DNA of 6,845 bases from Legionella sp. (GTDB lineage: Bacteria > Pseudomonadota > Gammaproteobacteria > Legionellales > Legionellaceae): positions 1 to 6,845 of the forward strand of contig SCSO01000427.1 of assembly GCA_004297865.1 (NCBI GenBank), read 5' to 3'. A program made the translations under genes and the position numbers. The first letter of the stretch is position 1. Each line of letters opens with the position of its first letter. Below the pieces are notes generated by a model that saw only the letters and a list, made by a program, of their open reading frames with translations, ran no database searches and was not told the DNA's origin. Positions 5,296 through 6,845 of this stretch are shown in pieces.

Positions 5296-6097
5296 TAAGG
5301 TAAGACCATAAAGTATTGCGGGATTTAATTCCCATTTCATCCCGTATAAGCCAATTGGTCTGGTAACTTCCAAGAAGCGGAGTCAGCTCTTGATTTAGCT
5401 GTTGAGCGTAAAGATAACGATACGTTTTATTGAGTGCTAAATTTTGAGAGAGCAAAGCCATGCGCCATTGTGTGCGGATATCGTCGTAATTATGTGTTTG
5501 CGCAAGACTTTTATAGCCCTGAGTGTAACTAATTAGATCTCTAATAATCTTATTCTGATTCTCGTTACGAACAGGGATTGTTCTATCCTCAGAATTAAAG
5601 GCAATTTCACGGGTAATACAAAATTTATCGTCTCGAATATGAATATCTGGAATTAGGTAAATCGCTTCACGAAAAGTCAAACCAAACTGTGTTTGCATAG
5701 CCATAATGAGGTGTGCAACCGGCTCTGTAATGAGCGTCCAAACATCCGACTGTACTTTCAATTTTGTGTGACGTTTATACTGACGATTAAGACCAAGACT
5801 TTTATTATCAATATCAGTTAAAGGACAATTTATACTGGTTAAAAACTTCCTGACAGTTGTCATGTAATCCATAATGGTGGCAGGTTTAATTTTATTGGTT
5901 TGCCAATGCTGAATTAGCTTTTGTATATGCTGAGATTTTAATGTTGACCAAGAACTAGGTACTTCTCCAATTTTAAATAAATCGTCTATTAATTTATGAA
6001 TCACAAAAACACGATGTTTCTTATCCTTGAAGCGACCGCCATTATCCGTTGCTAAATATAGGTTGGCAGATCGTCTTAAAGACTGCTTACGCATCAT
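5288..6097 (-). CDS. Tyrosine recombinase-like protein, first of tandem pair, degenerate active site
   Basis: A 269-residue paralogue-like partner of the downstream integrase. It shares the N-terminal pattern (LATDNGGRFKDKKHRVFV, LIQHWQTNKIKPATIMDYM) and the first catalytic block, with Arg143 in FGLTFREA. The H-x-x-R block reads K224-T-Y-R227 and the later LGH block reads MGI, so both catalytic histidines appear replaced; a Tyr (266) remains near the C-terminus. It may be a structural or site-specificity subunit working with the intact partner, rather than an active cutter. The start has GGGGA about six bases before the ATG pair. It overlaps the next gene by eight bases. It lies behind a long leader with a hammerhead-like element and promoter near 6496-6524. 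Confidence 0.83.
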   Translation of the reverse strand: MMRKQSLRRSANLYLATDNGGRFKDKKHRVFVIHKLIDDLFKIGEVPSSWSTLKSQHIQKLIQHWQTNKIKPATIMDYMTTVRKFLTSINCPLTDIDNKSLGLNRQYKRHTKLKVQSDVWTLITEPVAHLIMAMQTQFGLTFREAIYLIPDIHIRDDKFCITREIAFNSEDRTIPVRNENQNKIIRDLISYTQGYKSLAQTHNYDDIRTQWRMALLSQNLALNKTYRYLYAQQLNQELTPLLGSYQTNWLIRDEMGIKSRNTLWSYLNE

Positions 6098-6154
6098 TCA
6101 ACTTCCCCAAATATAATATCTGCCCTGGTTTTAGTTTAGTGTTAATCGAGCGGC

Positions 6155-6186
6155 TCACTCAAAAAAGTGATACCCGGCAAAAGCCG
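6155..6186. repeat. Two small adjacent hairpins in integrase leader
   Basis: TCACT/AGTGA (6155-6170) and CGGC/GCCG with an AAAA loop (6175-6186) lie side by side. A distal GCCG on the minus strand (6154-6151) could pair alternatively with CGGC, so two folds are possible. This suggests further leader structure before the integrase start; function is unknown. Confidence 0.35.
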
Positions 6187-6207
6187 AAAGCTCAAGGGTG
6201 GGACAAA

Positions 6208-6255
6208 TCAGTCGTTATAAGGCAAACGATATCGCCGATTTACTACGGTTTTTAT
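6208..6255 (-). other. Orphan ribosome binding site with 15-codon frame starting at ATA
   Basis: On the minus strand a strong AAAAGGAG (6273-6266) is followed ten bases later by ATA, not ATG, and a frame IKTVVNRRYRLPYND then TGA. The context (AAGGAGAAAAACAACCATA) closely resembles the start region of the small gene at 1983 (AAGGAGAAATACCATG). It may be a leader peptide with a non-standard start or a decayed gene start. Confidence 0.25.
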
Positions 6256-6335
6256 GGTTGTTTTTCTCCTTTTAATAAATAAATGAATAAGCAAAGTGCT
6301 CTATGTTGTAGGTCATTACAGATGCGGCGATGACA

Positions 6336-6373
6336 GTAAATTCTTAAGAAGAATTTACCCTGCCAAAAGGCAG
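6336..6373. repeat. Two hairpins in integrase leader
   Basis: GTAAATTCTT/AAGAATTTAC is a perfect 10-bp stem with a 3-base loop (6336-6358). CTGCC/GGCAG with an AAAA loop (UUUU on the minus strand) is at 6360-6373. They lie just 3' of the pseudoknot in the minus-strand leader. Neither is followed by a T tract on the minus strand, so they are structural rather than clear terminators. Confidence 0.5.
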
Positions 6374-6389
6374 ATAATCCATGAAGGGT

Positions 6390-6432
6390 TCCCGACTTAA
6401 CGTCCAGCCACTAGGTTTGGGATCAGGGTGGC
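6390..6432 (-). ncRNA. Conserved H-type pseudoknot downstream of hammerhead, copy 2
   Basis: On the minus strand P1 is GCCAC (6432-6428) with GUGGC (6411-6407), and P2 is UCCC (6422-6419) with GGGA (6393-6390), in interleaved order. It aligns gap-free with the element at 2185-2227, with compensatory changes in P1 and identical nine-base spacing from the predicted cleavage point. The conserved unpaired segments include the AGU just before the 3' strand of P2. Confidence 0.65.
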
Positions 6433-6434
6433 TT

Positions 6435-6487
6435 AGCATAAGACCTTAAAGGTTTCGCCTGAGTTTCATAGGCTCATCAGTTATGCT
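6435..6487 (-). ncRNA. Type I hammerhead ribozyme, copy 2 (integrase leader)
   Basis: Reading the minus strand from 6487: stem I AGCAUAA; core CUGAUGA; stem II GCCU/AGGC around loop AUGAAACUC; core GAAA; stem III ACCUU/AAGGU, realistically ACC/GGU with a UUUAA loop; then C17 and stem I UUAUGCU. All core bases and the GUC site are present, and predicted cleavage lies between 6442 and 6441. Compared with the copy at 2232-2278, stems I, II and III differ by paired changes (for example stem I A-U for C-G, stem III U-A for C-G), while core and the UGAAA in loop II are kept. Stem I is seven pairs. It heads the leader of the integrase operon. Confidence 0.9.
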
Positions 6488-6495
6488 TAATGAAA

Positions 6496-6524
6496 TTAAT
6501 ATCAAATTGGTGCTTGCTGGGCAA
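6496..6524 (-). promoter_or_regulatory. Predicted promoter of integrase operon
   Basis: On the minus strand TTGCCC (6524-6519) and TATTAA (6501-6496) are 17 bases apart. The -10 box ends 8-10 bases before hammerhead stem I, the same geometry as in the ssb leader. Both boxes match consensus at four of six positions. Confidence 0.42.
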
Positions 6525-6540
6525 GGGTTTAATCGAGATT

Positions 6541-6577
6541 ATTTTGTCCTATCGGATACAGCCCGATAGGACAAAAT
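6541..6577. repeat. Perfect 15-bp inverted repeat
   Basis: ATTTTGTCCTATCGG and its exact complement flank a 7-base centre (ATACAGC). No T tract follows on either strand, so it is not a simple terminator. It could be an operator, a relaxase or recombinase binding site, or an RNA hairpin. Confidence 0.7.
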
Positions 6578-6588
6578 GGGTTAATGTG

Positions 6589-6620
6589 TTGATTTTAAAA
6601 GACAAAATCAATGGTTTTTT
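6589..6620 (+). terminator. AT-rich hairpin followed by T tract
   Basis: TTGATTTT/AAAATCAA (8 bp, 7-base loop) is followed by TGG and six T residues. It is terminator-like for the plus strand, though no plus-strand gene is visible upstream. The stem is AT-rich and therefore weak. Confidence 0.35.
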
Positions 6621-6659
6621 AATGCGTCACTGCACATATGCAGTGACGCATTATTTTTT
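6621..6659 (+). terminator. Strong hairpin with T tract, plus-strand terminator
   Basis: AATGCGTCACTGCA and its exact complement form a 14-bp stem with a CATA loop, followed by ATTTTTT. It has the form of a strong intrinsic terminator on the plus strand. It would stop plus-strand transcription just before the promoter of the gene at 6712. The 11 bases CACTGCACATA (6628-6638) also occur at 4377-4387 in site B. Confidence 0.6.
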
Positions 6660-6686
6660 CAGAGAAAATGTTATATGGTCTATAAT
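6658..6686 (+). promoter_or_regulatory. Predicted sigma-70 promoter
   Basis: TTCAGA (6658-6663) and a perfect TATAAT (6681-6686) are separated by 17 bases, placing a transcript start about 20 bases before the ATG at 6712. Confidence 0.6.
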
Positions 6687-6711
6687 TTAAAAAAATTATC
6701 AAGGAATAGTT

Positions 6712-6845
6712 ATGGAGGAAGGATTTCATAATTTTAACTATGGCGCTGCCTTCCAATTTGCTCATGAGGTGAGAGAAGCTATAATCAAGGAGCATCTAGA
6801 TTGCTTTATTGATTTTGCATCTGACATTGATAAACAAATTAACAA
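6712..6845 (+). CDS. N-terminal fragment of unrecognised protein
   Basis: ATG at 6712 has AAGGA six bases upstream and a good promoter, and the frame stays open for 44 codons to the window edge. The visible part begins MEEGFHNFNYGAAFQFAHEV and continues as an acidic, probably helical segment (REAIIKEHLDCFIDFASDID). No signal peptide, membrane segment or known motif is visible. It is divergent from the integrase operon. Function cannot be assigned. Confidence 0.65.
   Translation, partial: MEEGFHNFNYGAAFQFAHEVREAIIKEHLDCFIDFASDIDKQIN

Noticed and set aside
6049..6282. Plus-strand frame of 77 codons in the integrase leader
   Set aside because: It overlaps the integrase start on the opposite strand and covers leader hairpins; no family resemblance.
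2101..6490. TTATGCTTAA direct repeat at 2101 and 6481
   Set aside because: The second copy is part of hammerhead stem I, the first part of an unrelated hairpin; a 10-base match is expected by chance.
6490..6690. Plus-strand frame of 66 codons through the three hairpins
   Set aside because: It begins inside the minus-strand promoter region and passes through perfect inverted repeats; no ribosome binding site or protein-like composition.
1..6845. tRNA genes, rRNA, CRISPR arrays, insertion sequences
   Set aside because: No cloverleaf or T-loop pattern, no regularly spaced repeats and no transposase-like frames were seen on either strand.

Overview
The window is AT-rich DNA with the gene content of an integrative and conjugative element or genomic island. 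Codon use and the kinds of protein suggest a gamma-proteobacterium of the Legionella type; that placement is inference from style, not from a marker gene. It carries two adjacent tyrosine recombinase genes, a single-strand DNA-binding protein and an ArdA antirestriction protein (typical leading-region/establishment genes), plus cargo genes (GNAT acetyltransferase, secreted cupin, nucleotidyl-cyclase-like protein).

Layout. 1-660, plus strand: the C-terminal end of a probable helix-turn-helix regulator and a small membrane-anchored protein. 689-1983, minus strand: an operon read as small helical protein > ssb > ardA, with a terminator-like hairpin just before ardA. 1984-2315: the long leader of that operon, with its promoter at the far end. 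2369-3308, minus strand: GNAT and exported cupin genes. 3444-4407: a cassette with one cyclase-like gene, bounded by two inverted copies of a 34-bp site. 4396-6097, minus strand: two overlapping integrase genes. 6098-6524: the long leader and promoter of the integrase operon. 6541-6659: three strong hairpins. 6712-end, plus strand: the start of an unrecognised gene behind a good promoter.

The main discovery is in the two leaders. Each begins, within about ten bases of a predicted -10 box, with what reads as a complete type I hammerhead ribozyme on the minus strand: CUGAUGA, stem II, GAAA, stem III, GUC cleavage site, closing stem I. The two copies differ in all three stems but keep pairing through compensatory changes. 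Nine bases after each predicted cleavage site comes a second conserved element, an H-type pseudoknot with identical spacing in both copies and further compensatory changes. Thus the ssb/ardA operon and the integrase operon share a promoter > hammerhead > pseudoknot leader, which suggests common control of establishment and integration functions at the RNA level.

A second unusual point is the 34-bp inverted site (14 bp, 7 bp variable, 13 bp). One copy begins exactly at the codon for the catalytic tyrosine of the downstream integrase. The other lies inverted on the far side of the cyclase-like gene. This is the architecture of a tyrosine-recombinase crossover site with a variable coupling sequence and suggests that the cassette was inserted, or can be inverted, by the neighbouring recombinases.
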